64,000 nt of DNA from Acanthococcus lagerstroemiae (GCA_031841125.1 CM063109.1:8346321-8410320), one strand, 5' to 3'; shown: positions 37,301 to 56,498, counted from the first letter of the stretch. Notes: generated by a model not told the origin, from the letters alone. Program-made: numbers and translations.

Positions 37301-40300
37301 CAGTCCCAACTGTCAAACTTCAAATACGAAGACCGAGCCGAAACCGCCGCCTATTTTCATCCATGGTGTCAAATCCCACAAAGACATGCTGGTCACTATA
37401 CAAAAGTATGTCAATCTGAAATCGGTCCTGACTAAAACTCTTAGCAAAGATGTTGTTAAGGTGAACGTGGATACTAGTGATGACTTCCGCAAACTCGTCA
37501 AAGGGCTAAAAGCAGCATCTGTGCAGTTTCATACGTATCAACTTAAGTCAGAGAGGGCATATAAAATTGTACTACGCGGCCTCCACCAATCAACGGAAGT
37601 CGAAGAAATAAAGAAGGAGCTCGGCGAGCTAGGTCACGTCGTACGTAACATAATTAACATCAAGAATTGGAGGACGAAGGAACCGATGCCGTTATTCTCC
37701 ATAGATTTGGAACCTAACACAAAAAATCGCGAAGTATTTGAGGTGAAGACTCTCCTCCACTCTCGAATTAAGGTGGAAACACCTAAGCCGAAGAAGGAGG
37801 TGATTCAGTGTAAGCGCTGTCAGGGTTTTGGACACACAGCGAAATACTGCACGCTACCGTTTGGCTGTGTCAAGTGCGGTGAACCACACGACTCACGTAA
37901 ATGTTCGAAAGTACGTGAAGCGCCGCCAAAATGCTTTCACTGCGACGGGCAGCACACGGCAAACTACAGGGGCTGCGCCGAGTACCAAAAAGTTGCCAAG
38001 CAACCGGCCGTAACGAAGCAACGTAGTCAGATTCCCCACTCAACAAGCGTACAAACTGGTCGTACCTACGCCGCTGCGAGCCACCCAGCCCAGTCTGCAT
38101 CCTCCGAGTCAATCTCCTACGCCACTGATGTTAACCCAACAGGGCAGCCCGCAACCGAATCTGGGGTCCTAAGTCGTCTGGAATCCATGTTTAGAGAATT
38201 GATGTCGCAAAATTCAAAAATACTAGAGTTGCTAACTCTTGTTGTCACCAAGATGTCAAAATGACTACGTCACGTCTGAAGTATTCAACCCGTCAAAGTA
38301 TTAAAATTCTCGAACTCAACATCAATGGGCTTATAGCGCGTAAGGGAGAACTGGAGCAGTTCTTACAAGCAGAAAGCATAGATGTAGCGATGATAGCCGA
38401 ATCTCACTTGACTGCCAGATCATACGCCAAGATCAATAACTACAATTTATACAAAGCCAACCATCCCAGCGGTGATTCCCATGGAGGCGCTGCGCTCTAT
38501 GTTCGCAACGATATACTTCAAAACGAAGAGCAACCATTCAGTACCTTGCACATACAAGCAGCTTGCGCCACAATACAGCTCCACTGCGGTACTTTTGTTA
38601 AAATAGCGGCCGTCTACAGCCCTCCAGCGCATAAGATCTCTACTGACGAATATCTCCAGTTTTTTACCCACCTGGGCGACCGTTGGATAGCAGGCGGCGA
38701 CTATAACTCGAAGAATACGTATTGGGGATCGCGAATCACCACTACAAAGGGAAAAGCTCTATTCCTGGCTGCGGAACTAGCCCACGCACAATTCTGGTCA
38801 AACGGTCAACCAACGTACTGGCCTACGGACCTGGCGAAAATTCCCGACTGTTTGGACTTCTTTATCGTACGAGGGGTAGCAGCTAATTACGTTGACCTTC
38901 AGAACATAGATGATCTGTCTTCTGATCACTCCCCTATAGTCCTCAGCATAAGCGATGCGCTACTAAGGAGAAGTAATAAACCTGGCCTTACGAATAGGTT
39001 GACGAACTGGGAGCGATTCCGCGATGAATTCTCGCTCCTAGATCTCCACATTCGCCTGAAAACACCTGACGACTTAGACGCAGCAGTCTCTAAGTTTAAC
39101 GCATTCGTAAGGGAGGCGGCAAGTAAAGCCACGCCACAGATTAATGCCGATAGACCCCGGTTCGTGTCCTACCCACAAGAGATTCAGGCCTTGGTACGTA
39201 CCCGTAGAGCAGCAAGGCACCTGTGGCAATCTACCCGGTATCCGGAGCATAAAACTGCGTTCAATGCAGCTAGTAGAGCGGCGACGAAGGCTATAGCCGA
39301 ACACAGAAATGCGTCATTCCAGAACTTCATCTCCTCTCTCGGCACAACCAAAGAGACTGACTACAAACTATGGAAAGTGGCCAAGGCATGTAGAAGAACT
39401 ACCACTCTCAATCCCCCCCTGCGAAACCCAACAGGGGGATGGGCCCGTTCCGATCTTGACAAAGCCCAGATTTTTGCGCATCACCTTGAGACGGTCTTCC
39501 AGCCTAACGATATTGAAAGCGATATTGAAACGGAAATTAAACGCTCGCTAGGAGGCAAGCTGTCCTTTGTCAAGCCGTCAGAAGTCAGCGGAATGATAAA
39601 AAACAAACTGAAACTACGCAAAGCTCCGGGTCATGACGGTGTCACTGCACGCATGCTGTATGAACTACCTAAAAAAGGACTGGTCTTTCTTACCAATATT
39701 TTCAATGCCATTTTTCGCCTTGGACATATACCAACGAGGTGGAAAACAGCGAAGGTGATCATGATCCTTAAACCGGGGAAATCGCCCCATGATGCCGCTT
39801 CCTATCGTCCGATCTCGCTATTACCAATCCTGTCCAAGCTGTTTGAAAAACTTCTCGTCAAGCGCCTATTGCCGATCCTGAACGAGAAGAAAATTATCCC
39901 CAACCACCAATTTGGGTTCCGTGAAAAACACTCCACGGAGGAGCAACTACATCACGTTGGTTCCACTATCCGCCAGGCACTCGAAAAGAAACTTCACTGC
40001 ACGGCGGTTTTTCTTGACGTCAAACAGGCGTTTGACCGTGTGTGGCAGAGGGGACTTCTTCATAAAATCAGCTGCTACTTCTCACGACAGGTGGTCGATA
40101 TCTTAGAATCTTATCTCACAGATCGCAACTTCTTCGTCCACTACGGCACCAGCCAGTCTTCCATCAAGCCAATAGCCGCAGGATACCGCAGGGCAGCGTA
40201 ATCGGACCCCTACTCTACGTTCTATATACAGCCGATCTACCGACGCCCTCAGATGTCACGATAGCTACCTACGCGGACGACACGGCTGTTCTCTCCACTC

Positions 40301-41091
40301 ACGACGACTATTGGGAAGCAGCCTCCAATCTCCAACATGCAGTCGATAGAATTGTGCAATGGACGAAGACGTGGAAAATCAAATTAAACGCCGCTAAATC
40401 CGTCAGAATCGATTTCTCACTCAGAGGTCATGGCTATCGTCCGGTCACTATCGATAGAGAAGAAGTCCCTGACGCTCAACAAGTGAAATATCTTGGGGTG
40501 AACCTTGATAAGAAACTCATCTGGCGAGCACACATCGAGAAGAAGAGGGAAGAATTAAAGATTAGATTCAGGCAGATGTATTGGCTAATGAGAGCCAAAA
40601 ATAATATTTCAATAGCAAATAAGAGATTGCTCTACTTAGCCATCCTTAGGCCAATTTGGACATACGCTGCCCCAATCTGGGGCTGCGCCGCGGACTCTAA
40701 TTTGCTCATAATACAACGCTTTCAAAACCTAGTACTTAGAAGAATCACAGGCGCCCCATGGTATGTCACAAATGAGCAGCTGCATAATGATCTCGAAATA
40801 GCCACGGTCAAAGAAGTCATGAACAACCTCACTAATCGATATGTAGCTAGAATCCACAGTCATCCTAATATTGAGGCCATACAGCTGTTACACCCACCCT
40901 CGGCTGTGCGTCTGAAGAGGAGGGCGATCGCGAATATGGAGTAGTATGTTTCTAGTTTTAAATAACGTAACGAAACTTTGTATAAATTTAATCGTAGAGT
41001 AGTTGGTCGGCTGCGCTCCACCTCTATAACATGTCATTAATCCTAGTCATACCTTCATGTAAATACCTAGCTCGGTAGTTCAGCGAATAAA

Positions 41092-41126
<35 letters not shown>

Positions 41127-42201
41127 GTCCAGCAAACATAACAGCCGGTATGAAGCTAGTCCGCCGACTGGTTTTCCTGGCTTCGGTAACAGCACCAGGC
41201 GAGCTATCTTCCATCTGGCTGGGAATACTGCTCCTCTCAATGCTGCATTGAAGACTGGCATGATAGATGACCACACACTTTCGGTATTCCATGTGGTCCC
41301 GGCACCTTCTTCGCTTTCGTACATATTCTGTTTAGAAAATCATTAATACTGATGAAGTCAGTATAAGATTTCCCAATTTTCGGTCAAATCTCATGAGGAC
41401 TTGCTAGAACTGATCAAGACTCTTCAGAAATATGTCTTAATATTCGACCAAAGTTGGGCAAGGCTCAGTTAATACTTTTCAGGTCTCGTCATTTAGAACT
41501 CTTCAAAACTGTTCAAGACACATGGAGACTTGGTCAGCTGTAGACTCATAAAAACTGATAAAGAACCATTTAGATCGTGAATTGCTTGCTGTCAACTAAC
41601 CGAAAATTGATATTAATATTTTAAGGGTTACTTTCTGCGCTGTCCACCCTAAACTAACACATAAGTTACTATTTATCGAAAGACACCTATCTGCCTTAAT
41701 GCACATCAATTTTTATGTATCAGGATGCAACTTTCTAGTTGGTTCCGTCGTCACAATTCGAAAACACCCTATTGATGAATTACCCCCTTAGATTCTCCAC
41801 TATTCCACTCTCCAGTCTCAAGTGCCTAATAACGGAGCTAATGAATTGGTCGTCTGGCTTCCTTTGTTTCAGGATGCTGAGAAAAAGTTGAAGCAACTCG
41901 AAGATTTTTTGATCATTGAAGGAAAAGGGATCGGCGACGAGGAGAAGACGAAAATTCTGAAAGTAATTTCGCAAAAGGCAAAGAAACATATAGGTTGTGA
42001 AAGTGACAAGGAAAGCGACTAAATTTTTGTTTTCGTTTTCAGGAAGGCACGAAGATGATCGATCAGTTCTTCTCAGACTGTAAAGAACTGCGTTCCAAAA
42101 ACCTACCCGATGAAGAATTCACAGCCGAGTTCAAGAAGTTGAAGCAAAATATCCTGGACAATCCCAACGCCTACATCAAGGCTCTTATCGCTAAAGAATA
42201 A
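21014..42201 (+). CDS. Msh2: DNA mismatch repair protein MutS homolog 2, 18 exons
   Basis: MSH2 pairs with MSH6 to recognise mispaired bases in the nucleus. Coding exons: 21014-21050, 21176-21225, 23733-23856, 24728-24867, 26220-26330, 26414-26593, 26673-26861, 27458-27645, 27730-27927, 28995-29218, 32104-32249, 32443-32614, 32687-32908, 32988-33220, 33392-33483, 33566-33788, 41873-41962 and 42043-42201. Phases join without a gap: 2778 nt, 925 residues, close to the family's about 930. Seen: [14 protein letters not shown] and [12 protein letters not shown] (domain I); Walker [11 protein letters not shown] (about 668-677); Walker [13 protein letters not shown] (about 746-757); [28 protein letters not shown]; and the helical C-terminus. 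Domain I has no Phe-X-Glu, as expected for MSH2. Introns are short in the ATPase part, but intron 2 (2.5 kb), intron 10 (2.9 kb) and intron 16 (8.1 kb) are swollen with other genes or transposons. AATAAA at 42443 may end the transcript. Confidence 0.95.
21357..23155 (-). CDS. Secreted, heavily N-glycosylated Ser/Thr-rich protein nested in Msh2 intron 2
   Basis: The coding frame 22757-21357 is one exon of 466 residues. It starts [15 protein letters not shown], a signal peptide. It carries about fifteen N-X-S/T sites, Ser/Thr/Gln/Glu-rich low-complexity text, only two cysteines (CQDEC, about residue 240) and a possible dibasic-type cut at QKRASD (about 160). No membrane segment follows, so secretion is likely. 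Upstream of the ATG is an acceptor (CATTGCAG at 22763), and a matching donor (CCTG|GTAAGT at 23155) marks a non-coding first exon. It lies wholly inside intron 2 of Msh2 on the other strand. I do not recognise a family; a mucin-like or haemolymph/cuticle-associated protein is possible. Confidence 0.7.
25080..26110 (+). mobile_element. Degraded gypsy-type (Ty3) LTR retrotransposon, integrase and 3' end only
   Basis: Integrase-core text ([14 protein letters not shown]), an R-x-TPxxYSPA-like segment, and a late [13 protein letters not shown] segment appear in several frames separated by stops and shifts. A purine-rich AAAAAGGGGAGATAT at 25987 followed by TG... resembles a polypurine tract and LTR start. 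Gag, protease and RT are absent. It lies in Msh2 intron 4 in the same orientation as the gene. It is clearly dead. Confidence 0.7.
27972..28036. repeat. 65-nt near-perfect hairpin in Msh2 intron 9
   Basis: Arms of 25 bp (27972-27996 and 28012-28036) pair with one mismatch around a 15-nt loop. The stem core is AAAAAGGGCGTCCGTTC. It is either a very small foldback transposon or a pre-miRNA-like hairpin; the sequence alone does not decide. Confidence 0.85.
28144..28278. mobile_element. hAT-type MITE with exact 8-bp target duplication
   Basis: The ends CAGCGCCGGTTTTACC and GAAACCGGCCCTG are inverted. CCTGGAAC occurs at 28136-28143 and again at 28279-28286. It is 135 bp, in Msh2 intron 9, 107 bp after the 65-nt hairpin. 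Confidence 0.9.
29332..29540. mobile_element. MITE with AGGTGCGTCCACATTAGGAT ends, TTA target duplication
   Basis: Nearly perfect inverted ends of about 27 bp are bounded by TTA on both sides (29329-29331 and 29541-29543). The interior repeats CTGATCATCC/GGATGATCAG words, so the whole element can fold. The 3-bp TTA fits PIF/Harbinger-type insertion. It is in Msh2 intron 10. Confidence 0.85.
29560..31290 (-). mobile_element. 5'-truncated, decayed RTE-type non-LTR retrotransposon
   Basis: On the minus strand, reverse-transcriptase pieces run from right to left: ATQFYK (about 31190), [11 protein letters not shown] and APGPDNIQ (about 31000), [17 protein letters not shown] (about 30580), a segment like [20 protein letters not shown] (about 29960), and a C-terminal [19 protein letters not shown] (about 29650). 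They are split by stops and shifts. The order and the R-W-D-like tail are RTE features. It lies in Msh2 intron 10, antisense to the gene, and is itself interrupted at 31101-31177 by a hairpin element. Confidence 0.8.
31101..31177. mobile_element. 77-bp palindromic element inserted in the RTE copy
   Basis: Arms of 34 bp (31101-31134 and 31144-31177) match at 32 positions around a 9-nt loop. AAAT flanks both sides. The host RTE reading frame resumes on the far side, so this is a later insertion. Its end GAGGAGTTAYCTGTCAAA also occurs inside the MITE at 10167-10184. Confidence 0.8.
31292..31333. repeat. 42-base T run
   Basis: An uninterrupted T run, equivalent to a poly(A) tail on the minus strand. 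It may mark the 3' end of a retroposed copy lying to its right, but no recognisable body follows. Confidence 0.8.
34530..34720 (-). mobile_element. 3'-end fragment related to the R1-like element
   Basis: The plus-strand text GGCGATGCACACATGCCAAAT...CTGCACCCCT...TCCGGAA repeats, with changes, the segment at 36178-36240 that forms the 3' end of the R1-like copy. It is a second, short copy in the same Msh2 intron (16). Confidence 0.55.
35136..35252. repeat. Degenerate 16-17-bp tandem repeat, about seven units
   Basis: Units vary around GAAAATTGATCGCATAC. It lies in Msh2 intron 16. Confidence 0.75.
36175..36841 (-). mobile_element. R1-like non-LTR retrotransposon, 3' part (split by Jockey)
   Basis: Read on the minus strand from the Jockey boundary, the frame begins with the second half of an RT motif ([20 protein letters not shown]). 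It then jumps, by an internal deletion, to the C-terminal zinc-knuckle region [12 protein letters not shown]...CSYCAV...WHTLFEC (CCHC type), followed by an Arg-rich tail and 3' UTR. Its other part is at 41122-41325. It lies antisense in Msh2 intron 16. Confidence 0.8.
37074..38264 (+). CDS. Jockey ORF1, gag-like nucleic-acid-binding protein
   Basis: A frame of 396 residues. The N-terminal 150 residues are Lys/Pro/Thr-rich. A PRE_C2HC-type region follows at about 165-240 ([20 protein letters not shown], then [15 protein letters not shown]). Three zinc knuckles lie at about 246-303 ([42 protein letters not shown]). A short coiled tail ends the protein. Such proteins bind the element RNA and chaperone retrotransposition. 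The stop codon overlaps the ORF2 start in ATGA, the usual coupling in this group. The frame is intact. The 5' part of the reading frame has an alternative ATG at 37149. Confidence 0.9.
   Translation: MVYQMEKVESSPLTATRTNSNQSSMRDYIPPTWQEVSRKKRKISFSPPLKKGTAAPTTTKNSFNLLSEPNGDITQPSPNCQTSNTKTEPKPPPIFIHGVKSHKDMLVTIQKYVNLKSVLTKTLSKDVVKVNVDTSDDFRKLVKGLKAASVQFHTYQLKSERAYKIVLRGLHQSTEVEEIKKELGELGHVVRNIINIKNWRTKEPMPLFSIDLEPNTKNREVFEVKTLLHSRIKVETPKPKKEVIQCKRCQGFGHTAKYCTLPFGCVKCGEPHDSRKCSKVREAPPKCFHCDGQHTANYRGCAEYQKVAKQPAVTKQRSQIPHSTSVQTGRTYAAASHPAQSASSESISYATDVNPTGQPATESGVLSRLESMFRELMSQNSKILELLTLVVTKMSK
38261..40944 (+). pseudogene. Jockey ORF2, endonuclease and reverse transcriptase, one frameshift
   Basis: An APE-type endonuclease starts at residue 16 (LELNING), with ESH near 47, GGDYNSKN near 145 and SDHSPI near 221. 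The RT domain follows ([38 protein letters not shown]). The first frame stops at 40201. One base is missing just before the usual PQG motif, near 40180, where GGATACCG stands for the expected GGAGTACCG-like context. The next frame continues through TYADDTAV (40270), the thumb, and the C-terminus at 40944. The gene is otherwise complete, so a single one-base loss (mutation or assembly error) separates it from an open frame. Confidence 0.9.
41122..41325 (-). mobile_element. R1-like non-LTR retrotransposon, 5' piece of the remaining copy
   Basis: The minus-strand frame has [28 protein letters not shown] and SYRLLCLLD, which is RT text. Across the Jockey insertion it continues as [10 protein letters not shown] in the same phase at 36850. 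The copy is 5'-truncated near 41325. Confidence 0.8.
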
Positions 42202-42498
42202 TTTCTCTACCACCTTTTCCATTATGTATCAATTGATTTGCGCGATAGAATAGTTATAAAAAGAAATCATGTTCCTCTGTTTCAATGTTTGTGAATGTTT
42301 TATAATCACCTTTTATAAATACAAAACTTTTCCAATGATAATATGATTACTATGGCGAGGAACTTACGAGTACGAATTCACACTTAATACTATATAAATA
42401 TCATTTACACGAATATGCGACCACATAGAGCTAGAATCGACAATAAAATCTGATAATGCAGACCTAGTATCAGCTTTTCTGAAAAATTATAAAATTGA

Positions 42499-52018
<9,520 letters not shown>

Positions 52019-52614
52019 TGTTTCGAATCCAATAGATTACTTCGACAATCGGTGGATGTTTCCTAACAAATTAACGGAAAAATTTTCAATCTTCGTTAAA
52101 AGTTTTCACACAGGAATTAATAATTAATATGACATCCTACGATTTAACCATCATTTAACATGCCTGCATGTTCTGCTTGTTTTTGTTTTCCTTTGATGTG
52201 ATAAAAACGCGCGAAAACAAAGGACTAAAAATACAGGCGCAACATTTCAATTTTTACATCTGGCAATACTGAAGTTCTACCAACATCGCGTTCGGAAAAA
52301 AAGACCTAAAACTCGTATTATTTTGTTACTTTTTACTGGACTTTCTCCCTGCCCAAGGTTATGATATCGAGCTGTATGCCTTACGCTGTATGACTATTGA
52401 CTATGGAGCTCCATCTCTTTTCCGCTCCGTTCCGGAAAATTGGTTATCTTATCAGCTTATCTCTTATCAGTTATCCGACTGATTGACTGATATGAACTTT
52501 AGTGTTCAATGAATACATGGATGATTTTTCTCAGAGTTTTGCATTTCTCCACTTCTCAACTGAATGAATTAAGTAGAATAGATTTTATGATTTTTTTCAA
52601 TCTTTAAGTCAATC
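52019..52614. other. Divergent intergenic region (Mcm2 and the THAP frame)
   Basis: About 600 bp between the Mcm2 start and the THAP ATG. AT-rich; no TATA box is clear. Both promoters would have to lie here. Confidence 0.45.
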
Positions 52615-53092
52615 ATGCCATTCTGTGTAGCGTATAGCTGCTGTAATAGATGTGTGAAAGGAAGCAGCATTTCTTTTCATTTGTACGTATTATTAGCAGT
52701 ACTGCTGCAGAATTTACTGTAAAATGATTACTTTGCTATCAGTACTGAAATCTCACTGTCTCATAACTGTACTGCTCTAATTCAGCTCGTTTTCTGATTG
52801 ATGTAGTGTGGACAAACCGGTTTCTTCAGTGTTGTCTATCTTTTGTTTTTGAAGGTTCCCTCTTAAAAATGAAGAAAGGCTGAACTTATGGCTACAAGCA
52901 GTTCAGCGGAAAGACTGGCAGCCCACACAATACAGTTCTCTGTGCTCCGAGCACTTTTTACCAGAGGATATCGTTGTATCGACGAATGGTGTGAGACGGC
53001 TTCGAGATTATGCGGTTCCTACTCTGTTTTCATTCAAGTCTCTAAAACAAATAGCACAACTTCCCCTGAAAAAAGAAAACCACCTCCGCTGA
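52615..53092 (+). CDS. THAP-domain protein frame, two exons, 101 residues
   Basis: Exon 1, 52615-52682, codes MPFCVAYSCCNRCVKGSSIS and FHL. Exon 2, 52855-53092, continues FPLKNEERLNLWLQAVQRKDW, then LCSEHFLPEDI and AVPTLF, and stops at TGA. All THAP landmarks are there: C-x4-5-C, Phe-Pro, Trp, C-x2-H and the AVPTLF box. The family binds DNA through this C2CH zinc module. After the box, a second frame reads a Pro/Ser-rich linker (KRKPPPLRRLL) up to a GTAAGT at 53203, so one base near the six-A run at 53068-53074 may be lost. P-element-type transposase text follows downstream. It may be a dead transposon or a domesticated THAP gene. Confidence 0.75.
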
Positions 53093-53939
53093 GAAGGCTG
53101 CTTTCCCCCGCAGCTTCGGAAGTTTCGCACCCGGTTTCGCCTTCGTTTTTGACTGCGTCACCTGTGTTGTCTACAGTTCCCAATCATATAAAGACCACTG
53201 AAGTAAGTAATAATGTGAACAAAAAGTTTATGCTCCTCTTCTACATGAATTTCAATGGTATTTCCATTTCCAGTATTATAATACTGTGACACACAGTAAT
53301 ACCCGACTTTTTACTTCAACCGGCTGGAAGTTTGTCGATTTTTGTTCGTTGCCGTTCCACCTGTATGAAAAAGTTAACCTGATACGGAATGTATTATCAG
53401 CGTTTTATTTTATCCCGACTAATACAATGAAGCCATGTACTTCCTACTTCATCAAATATTCGATGGAAATTACAATATTTTTGTAAATATGTTGATCATA
53501 ATTCAGAATGGTCTTTCGGTATCTCTGTATCCCTAAAGACGTCTCCATGCTATTTAAAAAATTTGAAACAATACTGAAGTAGCTGATACGCGATAAATTG
53601 ATAAGTTAATTAATTTACTCATTTATTGAACAATTTATTTGCTCTTTTATCTGTACAAGCATCGAAAGATTGTATATTTAGAGATGCTCATTTCCTCGAA
53701 GAGAAGTAGCATATAGTTTTATTGGAAATGTGGTCTTTTTCTTCATTTTAGGGATTTTACACTTTGCTGAGAACATTACATATATTTATAAAGTTGCATT
53801 CTAATTACAGACACCGCTGCGCGTCGTTCTGGGAGAAATAATATGCAACCAGCGTGTGATACTGCAAGTTCCTCAATGCGGCTGAAGTTGAGTACTAGAA
53901 ATTACTGGATTGGTGTACTCTAGGAAACAAGAATTACTT

Positions 53940-54240
53940 CTTACAGCTGAAATTCGATGGAACCCTATCAGGAGAAGGTAGATACAAAATGTTCATTATT
54001 GGTTTCACTTTCTATGTCGAGTCGACTTTGAAGTTGTCTGACGCACTCCTAAACAAACCAAAATATCCACAGTAGTGTGTTAATGTACAAAGCTGACCAA
54101 GATCTCATAGAATTATTTTTCGGTCAAATAAGAGGTGCTGGAAGACGAGATAATAATGCGGATGCTTTAGAAGAGAAGCATAATATTATAAAGAAGCTGT
54201 TGGTGAAAAATAATATACTTGCATCCATTGCATTTTAGAT
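53940..54240 (+). pseudogene. P-element/THAP9-type transposase remnant
   Basis: KMFIIGFTFYVESTLKLSDAL, an in-frame TAG, then in a shifted frame MYKADQDLIELFFGQIRGAG and RRDNNADAL. This is the family's C-terminal RNase-H-like end (YKLSQDhLELFF.xIR..GG.NNNP). The catalytic middle part is missing or unrecognisable. Distance and strand fit the THAP frame at 52615 as the N-terminus of the same former transposase. Confidence 0.7.
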
Positions 54241-54449
54241 TTTGAGAAACAAAATACATCGAGAACGTCTGATGAAGAGAATATTGATAAAATTGATCCA
54301 ATGCGAAAGTTGGAGCTGCTCGTGCTCAATATACTGTTCTGCAGATGCCAACAATTTTGTAAAATTGTTCGAAAAACACTTCCAATTTATAACATCAGAT
54401 AGAGCGCTCAACCAACGTTACGTATTCCAGTTATCATATGTCGCTTAGT

Positions 54450-55384
54450 TCTGTAAACCAAGGGAAACTTATTGAACCTTTTTGTAAGAACTATGGCGAT
54501 CAAAATGCAAACATACCTATCAGGTGAAATGCTTCATTCCACGCTGTTGCTAAAACTGCTACGTAGAAGGTATGTCATTCATACGTTAGAAGATACGGGA
54601 AGAATTTTATTCAGCAGCTGTGGTTGAGTGGCAATTGACAAAGCAACCATCAGCTGCAAGTTGACAAAAAAAGTTCTTACATTGGCGTGTGTAATGTTCC
54701 TCTGTTGACTTTATTCTAGTTTTGATTTTTCCCTCTGATTTGCGGAAATCTTTTTTTTTTTCACTTATTAAGTATCGAGGCAAATCACTCCAAAATTAAT
54801 TTACAATTTATTAATACAATGACGTTTCAACATCACTGTCGTCTGCGTTAATTTCTTTCTTCTTCATTTATCTTTTTTTTTTTTTTTTTTTGGGGGGGGG
54901 GGCAAAGTTCAGATACTCATCATATTATTTATATAATATTGTATTGTAGTTTATTTGGTTCAGATTACGAACTCAACCCATTCATAATCTAAGTTATGTA
55001 ATGTAATTCTATTGTTTTTGTTTATTTCGTTTTCTTAATTTGGTTAAGTTTGTTAACCAATAATCCTTGTCGATTGTGTTGTGTTAAATATCTTTTCTAT
55101 TTATTTTCATTAAGTACCTATAAATTATGCATTCTTTAATATTTTATATTGGTCTCCTGTTTTGATCATTTTTGATATTATATTCTTTTTTTTTTTAAAT
55201 CTTTTGTTTTTCATTTCCATTGTCGCAATTCACAGATCAAAGATTGCGAAAATTTTCCATTTTCTGATAGATGTAAGCTGAAATCTTTTCATATCCATGA
55301 AACATAGTCGATATAAAAGTCGATATGTTTGTTGAAATTCAATATCAGTCACTTTTCCAACACGGCAAAATTGTCCAAATCGAC
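54450..55384. other. Gene-free stretch
   Basis: AT-rich, with a T run and a G run near 54870-54903. Probably decayed transposon and intergenic DNA. No gene supported. Confidence 0.5.
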
Positions 55385-55640
55385 ATGCAAAACCAATTAA
55401 AAAGTTAAGTTGAAACGGACACCGTCGACAACATCGACTTTTTTCGCTAGTCAAAAACTAATAAAGTATCGATATCGAATTATGTTTGGTAAATGAACTA
55501 GACCACCTTGACTTTTTGGTCGACTTCAGCTATTCAAGAGCCGATGAGAAAGTCGATATCGAATTATAAATAGAAAATCGTTTCCGTAACCACTAACTTT
55601 CTGTCTACTTCGGCTACTCAAATGCTGATAAGGTCGATAT
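55385..55640. repeat. Diverged tandem repeat, unit about 86 bp, two to three copies
   Basis: Units share AAAGTCGATATCGAATTAT, GACTTT-TGTCGACTTC and AGCTATTCAA-AGCCGATGAG. The clearest units are 55464-55550 and 55551-55634, with a weaker one before and scattered GTCGATATTGA words after. Confidence 0.7.
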
Positions 55641-56498
55641 TGATCTCCTTATTGAGTCATCTTATTTCTGGCCCGACTTGACACTAATAAATTTCTCCAT
55701 TACATAGTGTTGACAACCTTCGAGCTTTCCTAGAAGAAATATATCAGCTGCCCAACAGTTCTACCCATGCAAAATTTGAAATCGATTACTTGCTAAATTG
55801 TCGATCCAAACTTCAACAGCAACAAACGTGTCGACATGTCGATTAGACTATTATTACAGTTATAACTGTAATTAATTCAAGAGATAATTCTAGGCTACTG
55901 TAACGTTAAATAATGATGTTTAAGCAAAGGCATAAGAAATGTAACAGAAATAACTAAATCAGGAAGTCGAGCTCAATGTCAATATCGACACTTATTTCAC
56001 GGTTGAAGCCACACCCACACTTCCTTCGGATAACTCTATTTTTTACCTATTTGATTACAACAAAATTTTGATTTTCAAGTCCAAAACTGAATTTAGACTC
56101 AAATACATATTACTAAATCCACTAACGACGCTAATCTCAGATTTCAAAAAATTCTACAGCGAGGTTGATGCACATAATTGTCTCAAATTTCGAATATATA
56201 ATTCAGCACGCTGGAGACATCGCATCACTAGGATGGAACACTACCCAGTTTTATTCAGTATGCATCCCTGATTTTCTGTTACCCATGTACAAAGCCCTTC
56301 CCAACTTCAATAGCACAGATTACTTCCAACCGTCTACCCACAATCCGATTAGAACCACGGCGAGATCTCATCAATAAAACCGAATGCAGTCGCGTGGAAA
56401 GCTTCTCGGAGTTGAATAAATCAAAACTAAGAATAAGAAACACGACGAAATCATCAACTTTCCCAAAAAAAATTTAATTAAAAAAGTCAACAGATAGC
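55641..56498. other. Gene-free stretch 3' of RpL13
   Basis: No coding sequence is supported; two overlapping short open frames near 56068-56377 have no family or splice support. Its right end should hold the RpL13 3' UTR. Confidence 0.45.

Larger units (their letters stand above)
36842..41121 (+). mobile_element. Nearly full-length Jockey-clade non-LTR retrotransposon, about 4.3 kb
   Basis: It is bounded by the 12-bp duplication ACTCTGTCCAGC (36830-36841 and 41122-41133) and ends in AATAAAGTGT plus about 24 A. The order is: 5' UTR of about 230 bp, ORF1 (37074-38264), ORF2 (38261-40944, one frameshift), and a short 3' UTR. It has endonuclease and RT but no RNase H, as in Jockey. It is in Msh2 intron 16 in the gene's orientation. 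The intact ends and single lesion suggest a fairly recent insertion. Confidence 0.9.

Noticed and set aside
52888..53289. 133-codon frame over the THAP exon
   Set aside because: Its first part is out of frame with the clear THAP text. Only the Pro/Ser-rich part after about 53060 looks coding, so I treat it as a possible frameshifted continuation, not a separate gene.
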